A stretch of DNA of 20,906 bases. Origin: Bacillota bacterium (lineage in GTDB: Bacteria; Bacillota; Clostridia; Tissierellales; Peptoniphilaceae). This document shows positions 6,441 through 14,254 of the stretch, one piece after another. The notes under the pieces were generated by a model. That model saw nothing but the letters and a program-made list of their open reading frames with translations. It did not search any database and was not told the origin of the DNA. How positions within the stretch are numbered: the first letter of the stretch is position 1; each line of letters begins with the position of its first letter. Location: contig JAEZZB010000103.1 of the NCBI GenBank assembly GCA_023442495.1, positions 1 through 20,906 of the forward strand, in the 5' to 3' direction. The position numbers and the translations under genes are program-made.

Positions 6441-7667
6441 CTATGCCCAATTTCCATTTATAAATACATCTACTTCAGTACCATCTTCTTTAATACCTTT
6501 GATGTTTAAATCCTTTGTACCTATCATGAAATCAGCATGTACAGTAGATTGATTTACATGATTTTTTGTCAATTCTTCTGAAGTCATATTATTCCCACCT
6601 TCAATTGTAGTTGGATATGCAGCTCCCAAAGCAATATGACATGATGCATTTTCATCAAATAGAGTATTAAAAAATAGAATATTTGAATTTGAAATTGGTG
6701 AATCATAAGGTACAAGTGCTACTTCACCAAGTCTTTTTGAATTTTCTCCATCTCTATCTAGTAATGATTTCAATGCATCCTTACCTACTTTTGCATCAAA
6801 ATCAACTGCCATACCATCTTTGAATTCAATCCAAAATTCATCTATAATATTTCCTTCATTAGCGAGTGGTTTTGCTGAATAAACTATCCCATTTACATCA
6901 TGCATTGATGGAAGAGTGTAAACTTCTTCAGTAGGCATATTTGGCACAAAACTTTCTCCTTTCTTGTTTGCAGTAAATGCAGCTCTCCAAATATGACCTT
7001 TTGGTAAACCTATAGTTAAATCTGTTCCATTTGAAGCTGTATAATGTAAATGAGTAAATGATTGATCATTTAACCATTTTGATTTTTCAGTTAATAAATT
7101 AATATTGTCATTCCATGATTTGATTGGATCTTCTTTATTGATTCTTGTTGTTTCAAATATCGCTTCCCATAAATCATCTATTGGATTTTCACTATTTGGA
7201 AACACTTTCTTAGCCCAAGCTTCTGTTGGGGCTGAGATAATTGTCCAAGAAACAATATCATTCATTCTATATTTCATTAAAGGATGTAGAACTTTTGATC
7301 TAGCTTGACTTACCGCTTGGATTTTTTCTGCATCAATCCCTTGTAACAATGAAGGATCTGTACTTTTAACAAATAATTGTTTTACGCCGGATTTTAATAG
7401 AGTCTCATTTCTATCATATACATGATGTGGGACTTCTGATAATACTTCTGTAGGTGAATATTCATATCCTAGTCTTGTTAGATAATCATCAGTCCAATCA
7501 ACTATTACTTGTTTTGCTCCAGCTTCATAAGCTTTTTTAACTGCAGCTCTTGCAAGATCTGCTCTATCAACAGATACAAATATTTGTACCGTATCGCCCT
7601 TGCCTACATTTAGTCCTACTTTAATTGCTAGTTCTGCTAATTTTTCTATTTTTTGTTGTAAATCCAT
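6441..7667 (-). CDS. M29-family aminopeptidase (AmpS/PepS type), copy 1
   Basis: 408 aa, standard for peptidase family M29, cytoplasmic metallo-aminopeptidases that release N-terminal residues from peptides. Residues matching the family's metal and active-site positions are visible: Glu248 in NMPTEEV, Glu315 in LGEVALVP, His344 in ASCHIALG, Tyr351, and His377/Asp379 in HADFMIG. The C-terminus ends in NGNWA, as in its neighbour. It lies 10 nt downstream of a paralogue of identical length; its AAGGAG site overlaps that gene's TAA stop, so the two are co-translated. Copies 1 and 2 match at 31 of 40 positions over residues 141-180 but differ widely near the N-terminus (residues 25-110), so this is an old duplication with probably different peptide preferences. 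It appears to be the last gene of the long operon. Substrate is not deducible. Confidence 0.94.
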   Translation of the reverse strand: MDLQQKIEKLAELAIKVGLNVGKGDTVQIFVSVDRADLARAAVKKAYEAGAKQVIVDWTDDYLTRLGYEYSPTEVLSEVPHHVYDRNETLLKSGVKQLFVKSTDPSLLQGIDAEKIQAVSQARSKVLHPLMKYRMNDIVSWTIISAPTEAWAKKVFPNSENPIDDLWEAIFETTRINKEDPIKSWNDNINLLTEKSKWLNDQSFTHLHYTASNGTDLTIGLPKGHIWRAAFTANKKGESFVPNMPTEEVYTLPSMHDVNGIVYSAKPLANEGNIIDEFWIEFKDGMAVDFDAKVGKDALKSLLDRDGENSKRLGEVALVPYDSPISNSNILFFNTLFDENASCHIALGAAYPTTIEGGNNMTSEELTKNHVNQSTVHADFMIGTKDLNIKGIKEDGTEVDVFINGNWA

Positions 7668-7677
7668 TTTTTACTCC

Positions 7678-8904
7678 TTATGCCCAATTTCCATTCTTAA
7701 ACACTTGAACTTCTGTTCCGTCTTCTTTTACACCTACTATATCTAAATCTGCTGTACCTACCATGAAATCTTCATGACAATATGAATCATTTACTCCATG
7801 TTCAGCTAATTCTTCATCTGTCATATTCTCTCCACCTTTAATTGTAGTTGGATATGCCTTTCCTAAAGCTAAATGACATGATGCATTCTCATCGAATAAT
7901 GTATTGTAAAATAAGATATTTGAATTTGAAATTGGTGAATCAAATGGTACAAGTGCAACTTCTCCAAGTTTTCTTGCTCTTTCATCTTTCTCAAAAATTG
8001 AAGCAAGTACATCTTTTCCTACTTTAGCATCAAAATCAACAACTGCCCCTTCTTCAAATTTTAACCAAAATTCATCTATAATATTTCCATCATAAACTAA
8101 TGGTTTTGAAGCATAAACCATACCATTTACACCATCTTTATGCGGAAGTGTAAATACTTCTTCAGTAGGCATATTTGGTACAAATCTTTCACCTTTAGCA
8201 TTTACAGATGATGCTGCAGTCCATATATGTCCTTTTGGTAATTCTATTTCTAAATCCGTACCATTTGAGGCTTTATATCTTAAATATTTGAAGTTTTCTT
8301 TATTTAACCAATCAGCTTTTACCATTAATGTATTTAAATGAGCTTCCCATGCCTTTATTGGATCTTCAGTATTAACTCTTGTTGTGTAGAAAATTGCTTC
8401 CCATAAATCCTCTACTGGGTTTTCACTATTTGGAAATACTTTCTTAGCCCAAGCTTCAGTAGGTACTGAAACTACTAACCAAGAAATAATATCATTCATT
8501 GTATATTTTCTAAGTGGTTGCATAACTTTTGAAACAGCAAGTGAAACTTCTTGAATTTTCTTTGGATCTATATCTTTTAGTAATTCTGGGTCATCAGCTG
8601 AGATTCCAATTAATTTATGACGTCTAGTTTCAGCATAATACATAGCTTTGTCAAATGTATATTGTGGAACTTCTTTCAATACCTCAGTTGGAGTATTTTT
8701 ATACAACATTTTTGTAATTTCATCATCACGCCAGTTGATTACAACATCGTGAGCACCTTGTTTATATGCATTTTCAGCAAGCATTCTAGCAAAATCTGCT
8801 CTTTCAATTGGAGAAGAAATAGTTAATGTATCTCCTTCTAAAATATTAGAGCCTACTTTTATAATTAATTCTGCATATTTGTTTAACTTTTCATTAAAAT
8901 TCAT
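7678..8904 (-). CDS. M29-family aminopeptidase (AmpS/PepS type), copy 2
   Basis: 408 aa and collinear without gaps with the next gene. The M29 residues are kept: NMPTEEV (243-249), LGEVALVP (313-320), ASCHLALG (341-348) and HEDFMVG (377-383), so both paralogues look catalytically intact. No signal peptide or membrane segment is visible, consistent with a cytoplasmic enzyme that finishes the breakdown of imported peptides or of cellular protein. The ATG has a GGAG site that overlaps the murG stop codon; the gap is 8 nt. Placement directly after murG and before ddl-murF puts two peptidases inside a cell-wall gene neighbourhood. A role in recycling wall-peptide amino acids is possible, but M29 enzymes are not known for that, so general peptide catabolism is the safer reading. 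Confidence 0.94.
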   Translation of the reverse strand: MNFNEKLNKYAELIIKVGSNILEGDTLTISSPIERADFARMLAENAYKQGAHDVVINWRDDEITKMLYKNTPTEVLKEVPQYTFDKAMYYAETRRHKLIGISADDPELLKDIDPKKIQEVSLAVSKVMQPLRKYTMNDIISWLVVSVPTEAWAKKVFPNSENPVEDLWEAIFYTTRVNTEDPIKAWEAHLNTLMVKADWLNKENFKYLRYKASNGTDLEIELPKGHIWTAASSVNAKGERFVPNMPTEEVFTLPHKDGVNGMVYASKPLVYDGNIIDEFWLKFEEGAVVDFDAKVGKDVLASIFEKDERARKLGEVALVPFDSPISNSNILFYNTLFDENASCHLALGKAYPTTIKGGENMTDEELAEHGVNDSYCHEDFMVGTADLDIVGVKEDGTEVQVFKNGNWA

Positions 8905-8912
8905 AATTTCTC

Positions 8913-9983
8913 CTATTTCTTTATCTTGTTTATATGATTATAAATCTCTATTACTGTATCTTCAAATTCAAATTTATTCATATTCTCTTTAAATTCTCGT
9001 TCTCTCAAATGAATTTGATTTATTTTTTCTAAAAATATTTCATTATTTATTGATTTTTCTTCAAGAACAAGTGCAAATCCATCATTTGCAAATGATTTTG
9101 CATTGTCCACCTGATCACCTCTTGAAGCACCAGCAGGAAGAGGAATAAGTAGCATTGGAATTTTATAATATAAGAATTCAAAAATCGAATTTGAACCAGC
9201 TCTTGATATTACAATATCAGAAGCTGCAAGAATATGTTTTAATTCATCTTTTAAATATTCAAATTGATAATATCCTTCATATTTTATTGAACTATCGTAA
9301 CCATCCTTACCTGTTGCGTGAATGATATTATAATCTTTAAGCAAATTATATAAATTATCTCTAACTAATTCATTTATTTTTTTTGCTCCAAGTGACCCGC
9401 CCATTACTAATATGATTGGCTTATCATTTTTTATACCTAATAATATCTTTGCTTTTTCTTTATTTCCATATTTTAAATTTTCTCTTATAACTGGCCCTAA
9501 GAATTTACCCTTTCCAGATTTTATATATTTAGCTGTTTCTGGAAAAGTTGTAAATATAGTATGAACAAATGGTTGTACTAATTTATTTGCAAGCCCTGGT
9601 GTTAAATCGGATTCATGAGAAATAGATGGAACTCGATTTACCCAAGCTCCAAATAAAACTGGAACAGATACAAATCCACCTTTTGAAAAAGCTACATTTG
9701 GTCTAATTTTAGCTATTTTAAATACTGATTGAATACTTCCCCATAAAACTCTAAAAGCATCAGTAATATTTCTGAAAGAAAATTGTCTTCTAAGCTTTCC
9801 TGTTGAAATTGGATGATATTTTACAAAATCAATATTTTCAATTAAATGTTTTTCTATTCCATTTTTAGAGCCAATATAGTGAATTTCCCAATTATCTTTA
9901 TTTAATATAGGTATTAATGCAAGATTTACAGCGACATGCCCTGTCGTCCCTCCACCTGTAAGCACAATCTTATTTTTATTCAT
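8913..9983 (-). CDS. murG: Undecaprenyl-PP-MurNAc-pentapeptide GlcNAc transferase (MurG)
   Basis: 356 aa GT28 glycosyltransferase. It adds GlcNAc from UDP-GlcNAc to lipid I, giving lipid II at the inner face of the membrane. The N-terminal Gly-rich loop TGGGTTGHV (9-17), ISHESDLTPG (121-130), the second Gly-rich loop MGGSLGAKK (194-202), and the UDP-GlcNAc site RAGSNSIFEF (261-270) with SRGDQVDNA (287-295) are all present. The overall pattern matches the staphylococcal/streptococcal MurG branch more than the E. coli one. The reading frame can be extended two codons to a TTG, but the ATG at 9983 has AGGA 6 nt upstream and gives the usual N-terminus. The RBS overlaps the serS stop; spacing is 8 nt. 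It lies with peptidases and serS rather than the dcw cluster, while ddl and murF are 2.5 kb downstream. Confidence 0.96.
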   Translation of the reverse strand: MNKNKIVLTGGGTTGHVAVNLALIPILNKDNWEIHYIGSKNGIEKHLIENIDFVKYHPISTGKLRRQFSFRNITDAFRVLWGSIQSVFKIAKIRPNVAFSKGGFVSVPVLFGAWVNRVPSISHESDLTPGLANKLVQPFVHTIFTTFPETAKYIKSGKGKFLGPVIRENLKYGNKEKAKILLGIKNDKPIILVMGGSLGAKKINELVRDNLYNLLKDYNIIHATGKDGYDSSIKYEGYYQFEYLKDELKHILAASDIVISRAGSNSIFEFLYYKIPMLLIPLPAGASRGDQVDNAKSFANDGFALVLEEKSINNEIFLEKINQIHLREREFKENMNKFEFEDTVIEIYNHINKIKK

Positions 9984-9991
9984 AATCAATC

Positions 9992-11260
9992 CTATGCTTC
10001 TATTTTATCTACTTTCAAATAGTTTTTTAGAACTTCTGGTACCGTTACAGAGCCGTCTTCATTTTGGTAATTTTCAAGTATTGCCGCAAATGTTCTTCCT
10101 ACTGCAAGTCCTGATCCATTTAATGTGTGAACTAATTTAACTTTTCCATCTTCATCTCTGAATTTTAGATTTGCTCTTCTAGCTTGAAAATCAACAAAAT
10201 TAGAACATGAAGAAATTTCAACATATCTGTTATATGAAGGCATCCAAACTTCAATATCATATGTCTTAGCAGATGAAAATCCTAAGTCACCTGAAGATAG
10301 CAAAACTACTCTATAAGGAATATTTAATAATTGTAGAATTTTTTCTGCATCAGCTGTTAGTTTTTCAAGCTCATCAAATGAATCTTCTGGTTTAACAAGT
10401 TTTACAAGTTCAACTTTATCAAACTGATGATTTCTTATAAGTCCCCTCGTGTCACGTCCTGCAGAACCCGCTTCTTGTCTAAAACATGCAGTATAAGCAG
10501 TATAGTTTAATGGAAGTTCATCATTTGAAATTATTTCGTCTTTTCTGAAATTTGTAACTGGCACTTCTGCTGTAGGAACTAGGAAAAAGTCTTTTGAAGG
10601 TATGTGGAATGCATCTTCTTCAAATTTTGGTAATTGTCCAGTACCTGTCATTGAACTTCTATTTACTAAATAGGGAACGCTTAATTCTGTATATTTACCA
10701 TTTTCAGTATGTGTATCTAACATAAAAGTATATATTGATCTTTCAAGTTTTGCACCAAGACCTTTGAATACAGAAAATCTTGCACCAGATATTTTTGAAG
10801 CTCTCTCAAAGTCTAAAATCCCTAAATCAACACCTAAATCCCAGTGAGCTTTTGGTTCAAAATCAAACTTTCTAGGTTCTCCAAATTTTCTTATTTCAAT
10901 ATTTTCGCTATCATCTAATCCTTCAGGAACTGATTGATCAGGTATATTTGGAATAAATAATAATTTATTTTCAATATCTGTTTCAATAACTCTTATCTTT
11001 TCATCATATGATTTAATTTCATTAGATAATTCTTTCATTTTAGCAAATATTGGCGCAAGATCTTCGCCTTCTTTTTTCAATTGACCAACTGATTTTGAAA
11101 CTTGATTTTGTTCTGCTTTCTTTGTTTCTACAATTGTAATCAATTCTCTTCTCTCGCCATCAAGTTTAATTATGTCATCAATCGGAAATTCTCCATGACG
11201 TTTTTTAAGACCTTCTACCACTTTTTCTTTATCACTTCTAATAAGTTTTATGTCTAACAT
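9992..11260 (-). CDS. serS: Seryl-tRNA synthetase
   Basis: 422 aa, normal for bacterial SerRS, a class II synthetase that charges tRNA-Ser (and tRNA-Sec where present). The N-terminal long coiled-coil arm (about 30-100) grips the tRNA long variable arm. The catalytic domain has motif 1 around GARFSVFKGLGAKLE (159-173), the serine-binding TAEVPVTN (230-237), motif 2 CFRQEAGSAGRDTRGL (259-274) and motif 3 NGSGLAVGRTFAAILENYQ (381-399). The ATG has GAGAGG five bases upstream. The first 23 nt overlap the end of the YjeF_N gene, so there is no room for a T-box leader, which serS genes often carry in Firmicutes. Expression therefore seems tied to the replication operon rather than to tRNA-Ser charging. 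Confidence 0.97.
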   Translation of the reverse strand: MLDIKLIRSDKEKVVEGLKKRHGEFPIDDIIKLDGERRELITIVETKKAEQNQVSKSVGQLKKEGEDLAPIFAKMKELSNEIKSYDEKIRVIETDIENKLLFIPNIPDQSVPEGLDDSENIEIRKFGEPRKFDFEPKAHWDLGVDLGILDFERASKISGARFSVFKGLGAKLERSIYTFMLDTHTENGKYTELSVPYLVNRSSMTGTGQLPKFEEDAFHIPSKDFFLVPTAEVPVTNFRKDEIISNDELPLNYTAYTACFRQEAGSAGRDTRGLIRNHQFDKVELVKLVKPEDSFDELEKLTADAEKILQLLNIPYRVVLLSSGDLGFSSAKTYDIEVWMPSYNRYVEISSCSNFVDFQARRANLKFRDEDGKVKLVHTLNGSGLAVGRTFAAILENYQNEDGSVTVPEVLKNYLKVDKIEA

Positions 11261-11906
11261 CTCGACCTCTCTTTAATAAACCAATGTTTTCTACTTTTAT
11301 TTCGTATTTATGTAAATTGTTATTTTCTAACAATCCTTTTTTTATATTCACAAATGTAACTACTAAATCGCTATTTACACAGGCAATATTTACATCACCA
11401 GTATCATAATCCATTCCCGATGGTAAATCTACTGAAACTGTATAAATTCTAGATTTATTTATAGTATCAATTACGTATTCGCAAGCACCATGAAATGTAC
11501 TACCCCACTCGATACCTACTATTGCATCTATCAAAGTATTTACTCTATTTAAATCATTTGAGAAATTTTCAAGCTCTTCAATAGTTTCCAAATAGTGAAT
11601 ATTTGCATCTATTTTTTTTAGTATTTCAAATTGATATTTGAATGATTCACTTGGAATATTTGCTGAATCTACAATATAAATATCAACAAATTTACCAATT
11701 GATAATAAATTTCTTGCAATTGCAAGACCATATGCTCCATTTTGAGTTGTACCACATATTACAGCAAAGCTTTGTCTTTGATTTAAATTAATATGAGATA
11801 TAACCTTTAATGCTGCATTTTCAATAATTATCTCTTCTTTTATACCAAGATAATTTATAGTATAATCTTCCATATCTTGGAATTGAAGTCTATTAATTAA
11901 TTCCAT
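11238..11906 (-). CDS. Divergent stand-alone YjeF_N (NAD(P)HX epimerase-like) protein
   Basis: 222 aa, the size of a single YjeF_N domain with no linked NnrD dehydratase domain. Family landmarks are recognisable: IENAA (28-32; family usually MENAG), a glycine-rich loop at 52-60, LIDAIVG (125-131; family VDA.FG), VDLPSGMDYDTG (159-170; family D-I/L-PSG) and VTFVNIKKG (183-191; family VTF..pK.G). The known role is epimerisation of hydrated NAD(P)H so the dehydratase can repair it. However, the glycine-rich loop reads CGTTQNGAYG where the family has G-x-GNNGGDG, and the usual Gly after VDA.FG is followed by Ile-Glu-Trp. The protein may thus have lost or changed activity. It overlaps the helicase-loader gene by 10 nt (RBS GAGG) and serS by 23 nt. 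Fold assignment is fairly secure; epimerase function is not. Confidence 0.75.
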   Translation of the reverse strand: MELINRLQFQDMEDYTINYLGIKEEIIIENAALKVISHINLNQRQSFAVICGTTQNGAYGLAIARNLLSIGKFVDIYIVDSANIPSESFKYQFEILKKIDANIHYLETIEELENFSNDLNRVNTLIDAIVGIEWGSTFHGACEYVIDTINKSRIYTVSVDLPSGMDYDTGDVNIACVNSDLVVTFVNIKKGLLENNNLHKYEIKVENIGLLKRGRDVRHKTY

Positions 11907-12853
11907 TTGCTTATCCTCAAATCATTTCCATATAATTCCTTTAAGAAATAATTACCTGCAATTCTTGAATAAATACGTTGATCATAAAAAATTCTTAAAT
12001 CTTCTGGATGCAAATTTGAAGATATAATTACTGGTACTTTATTTACTAGTCTTTTATTTAGAGCTTCAAATACAGCCGATATAGAAGTATCATTTGTATT
12101 ATTTGCTCCCAAATCATCTATTATTAATAAATCAGCATCATAAATCATATCTATCTTATTTCGAAGTTTTTGCTTATTTTCCGAATATGCAAATCTATGC
12201 TCCAAAATATTTGATACTAAATCTGACTCTGATAGATAAACTACTGAAAGTCCATTGTCCATTATCTCTTTTGCAATACAATTTAGTAAATATGTTTTAC
12301 CAGTTCCAACTGGTCCATATATATATAAATTTAAGGAATCTCTACCAAAATGTTTAGCATATTCTTTAAGTTCATCTCTTAAAGCCTTCATATTTTCATA
12401 CGGACTAATTTCTTCATCATCCATTATTGATTTTCTAAAAAGATTTAAATTAAAATTGTCAAAATTTTCTACTTTTATAATATTTTCAATTGTACTATTT
12501 TTATAAGATTCTTCTATCATCAAATGTCTTTTACAATTACATATTTTTGTGCCATTAATTCCAGTATCATGACAAATATTGCATTGATATTTTTTTTCCA
12601 TATAATCTATTGTAAATCCATTTGAAATTAGTAAATCTTCTTTTTCTTTGTAAATTTTATTTATTTTAACTTCAATTTCTAAAATATCACTTCCTTTGAT
12701 ACCACGTTGAATCATATCCATATTAAGTTGTCTTATCTCTTTATCTATTTCAGAAATTCTAGGGACTTTTTGATACACCTCTTCTATTCTTTCTTCTTGC
12801 AGTCTATCATTTTCTCTACGTCTTTCTTCTAAGATTTGTTCGACCTTTAACAT
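11897..12853 (-). CDS. DnaI/DnaC-type replicative helicase loader (AAA+ ATPase)
   Basis: 318 aa. An N-terminal charged helical region (about 1-85) leads to a zinc-binding cluster, CNICHDTG (91-98) with CNC (105-107), then an AAA+ domain. Walker A is GPVGTGKT (180-187), Walker B LLIIDDLG (242-249), sensor 1 around ISSN (277-280) and an arginine-finger region RIYSRIAG (293-300). This is the layout of Firmicute DnaI-like loaders (often annotated DnaC), which open the DnaB ring and load it on the origin or at restarted forks. Its neighbours, a DnaD-domain protein directly upstream (TAATG overlap of 1 nt) and dnaB 1.4 kb upstream, support this over an IS21 IstB helper; there is no transposase nearby. 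Start ATG at 12853 has only a weak purine-rich RBS, so translation probably relies on coupling to the DnaD gene. Confidence 0.92.
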   Translation of the reverse strand: MLKVEQILEERRRENDRLQEERIEEVYQKVPRISEIDKEIRQLNMDMIQRGIKGSDILEIEVKINKIYKEKEDLLISNGFTIDYMEKKYQCNICHDTGINGTKICNCKRHLMIEESYKNSTIENIIKVENFDNFNLNLFRKSIMDDEEISPYENMKALRDELKEYAKHFGRDSLNLYIYGPVGTGKTYLLNCIAKEIMDNGLSVVYLSESDLVSNILEHRFAYSENKQKLRNKIDMIYDADLLIIDDLGANNTNDTSISAVFEALNKRLVNKVPVIISSNLHPEDLRIFYDQRIYSRIAGNYFLKELYGNDLRISKWN

Positions 12854-13683
12854 TAATTATCTCTTTTCTTTATCGGCAATTTTTGTTTTAATTTCCATTC
12901 TATAAAGCTATTTCTTTCAGCCTTAGTCATTCTATTATCATTTTTATATAATTCTTGTCTTGAAGTTTTGAAAGGTTTATTTCCATCTTCATTTGTTTTT
13001 GATTTTTTATTTGAATTATCTTTTTCTTCCAAATATTTATCGAGACTTTCCATATCTTTGGCACCATCTATTATCCAATTTCTAATGGTTGCAACTATGG
13101 TATCTACAGACTTCTTCCCTCTGACATTGCTTGCCATCATATATGCATATGAAATATAATTTGGATCTGATTGAAAATCATTTCTAAGTTCCAATAATTT
13201 TCTAATTTCTCTTGGGTCGAGTTTTACAGGCACTGTCTTGTCTTGAGAAATAAAAGCTTCAATTGAATCAATCATTTGCTTAGTATCAGCTTCATCAATA
13301 TTAGTAAAATCTTGATTAATACTTTTCAATTTTTCTGTATTTTCTGTAATTTCAAAATTTTTTGATGATTTTGGAAAATCGTCCTCTACGCCAAATAATT
13401 GAGCTCTCATAGATTTGAATATATATCCATTATCTGATTTTTCTATTATTCCTTGATTAATCCAATAATTCCATGCATCATGCACTTGGCCTTCTGTAAT
13501 ATTCATTTCTCTTGCAATATTTTCATTTGTAATATCTTCAATATTTGAATATGCAAGTGAAAGCGCATATAGATATACCTTTATTTGACTTTCATTGGCA
13601 CTTGCCATAAGAGTATTTATAAACATATTTTCGACTGGCGTAGTACCCAGGTCTAATTTACTTCTTTCTAGTTCCACTCTCAT
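12853..13683 (-). CDS. DnaD-domain replication initiation/restart protein
   Basis: 276 aa. An N-terminal winged-helix region (about 13-95) resembles the DnaD oligomerisation domain. A DnaB_2/DnaD-type helical domain (about 134-215) ends in the family's conserved Ile-x-x-x-Ile-x-x-Trp pattern, seen as VDTIVATIRNWI (193-204). The C-terminal tail (about 217-276) is rich in Lys, Arg and Asn, suited to DNA contact. In B. subtilis DnaD and DnaB (a different protein from the helicase) remodel origin DNA and bring in the helicase-loader complex. Here a single DnaD-domain protein sits between the helicase and loader genes, so a bridging role is likely. Start ATG at 13683 has GGAG at 8 nt and overlaps the GNAT gene by 26 nt. 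Whether it is the orthologue of DnaD or of DnaB(Bsu) cannot be settled here, so I give no symbol. Confidence 0.88.
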   Translation of the reverse strand: MRVELERSKLDLGTTPVENMFINTLMASANESQIKVYLYALSLAYSNIEDITNENIAREMNITEGQVHDAWNYWINQGIIEKSDNGYIFKSMRAQLFGVEDDFPKSSKNFEITENTEKLKSINQDFTNIDEADTKQMIDSIEAFISQDKTVPVKLDPREIRKLLELRNDFQSDPNYISYAYMMASNVRGKKSVDTIVATIRNWIIDGAKDMESLDKYLEEKDNSNKKSKTNEDGNKPFKTSRQELYKNDNRMTKAERNSFIEWKLKQKLPIKKRDN

Positions 13684-14254
13684 TACGATACTCCTGTCTA
13701 GTTAAACTCATATGAATAATTTTAGAATATATAACTCCTTCTTCAACAATAAAGCTATCTCTTATATCTTCATATCTTATATCATCTAAATCCAATAATT
13801 GATTTTCAAATTCTTGATAGTTATATTTAACTTCTTTGAATCCAATCTTTTTATAAAGATGAATGGCTCTTTTATTCCACTCATTAACTTCCAAAATTAT
13901 TTTTCTAAATTTAAATTCCTCAAAACAGATTGCGATAAATTCTTGCAATACACATGTTCCTAATCCATTTGAAACAAAACTTGGAGCTATAACAATTCCA
14001 AGTTTTGCAGTATTTAGTATATTATTTATTTCTTTTAGTCCAACGAATCCAAGTAATTTTCCTTCAGTATCTTTAATCGAAAAATACTTAGATCTAAATT
14101 TCTTTTGTTTCATTAAAAACCAAATCTCTTCTTGGTTTTCATTTAGATTGTTGTAATTATATCCAGATAAAATAGGATCATCAAAATTATCCCACTCTTT
14201 CAATAATTTCGCATCTTCCCTTTTAAGAGGTGCCAATTTATATGATATTTTCAT
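13658..14254 (-). CDS. GNAT-family N-acetyltransferase
   Basis: 198 aa. The GNAT core covers about residues 5-150: beta strand and GFVGL (69-73), the acetyl-CoA pyrophosphate loop VSNGLGT (94-100; family Q/R-x-x-G-x-G/A), and the C-terminal NEWNKRAIHLYKKIGF motif (124-139) typical of RimI/RimJ/SpeG-like members. About 45 residues follow that are unlike the core. The frame is open for 24 codons farther upstream, but those overlap dnaB heavily; the ATG at 14254 gives a natural GNAT N-terminus (MKISYKLAPL) and a 17-nt overlap with dnaB. A GGTAAAG stretch is the only RBS candidate. It also overlaps the DnaD gene by 26 nt. Family membership is clear; the acceptor (protein, amino-sugar, polyamine) is unknown, and nothing in the sequence ties it to the replication proteins beyond co-expression. 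Confidence 0.88.
   Translation of the reverse strand: MKISYKLAPLKREDAKLLKEWDNFDDPILSGYNYNNLNENQEEIWFLMKQKKFRSKYFSIKDTEGKLLGFVGLKEINNILNTAKLGIVIAPSFVSNGLGTCVLQEFIAICFEEFKFRKIILEVNEWNKRAIHLYKKIGFKEVKYNYQEFENQLLDLDDIRYEDIRDSFIVEEGVIYSKIIHMSLTRQEYRNESGTRKK

Noticed and set aside
6441..8904. Tandem aminopeptidases as an assembly duplication
   Set aside because: The copies differ throughout at protein and DNA level and have different intergenic sequences, so they are true paralogues.
9984..9989. TTG start two codons upstream for murG
   Set aside because: The ATG at 9983 has a suitably spaced AGGA and gives the standard MurG N-terminus.
12094..12506. Two overlapping plus-strand frames opposite the helicase-loader gene, with hydrophobic stretches
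   Set aside because: Both are antisense to a clear AAA+ gene and overlap each other; the apparent membrane segments mirror the loader's coding sequence. No ribosome-binding site seen.
11897..12853. IstB-like transposition helper instead of a helicase loader
   Set aside because: The protein has an N-terminal zinc cluster, sits beside a DnaD-domain gene and near dnaB, and no IS21 transposase or terminal repeats are present.
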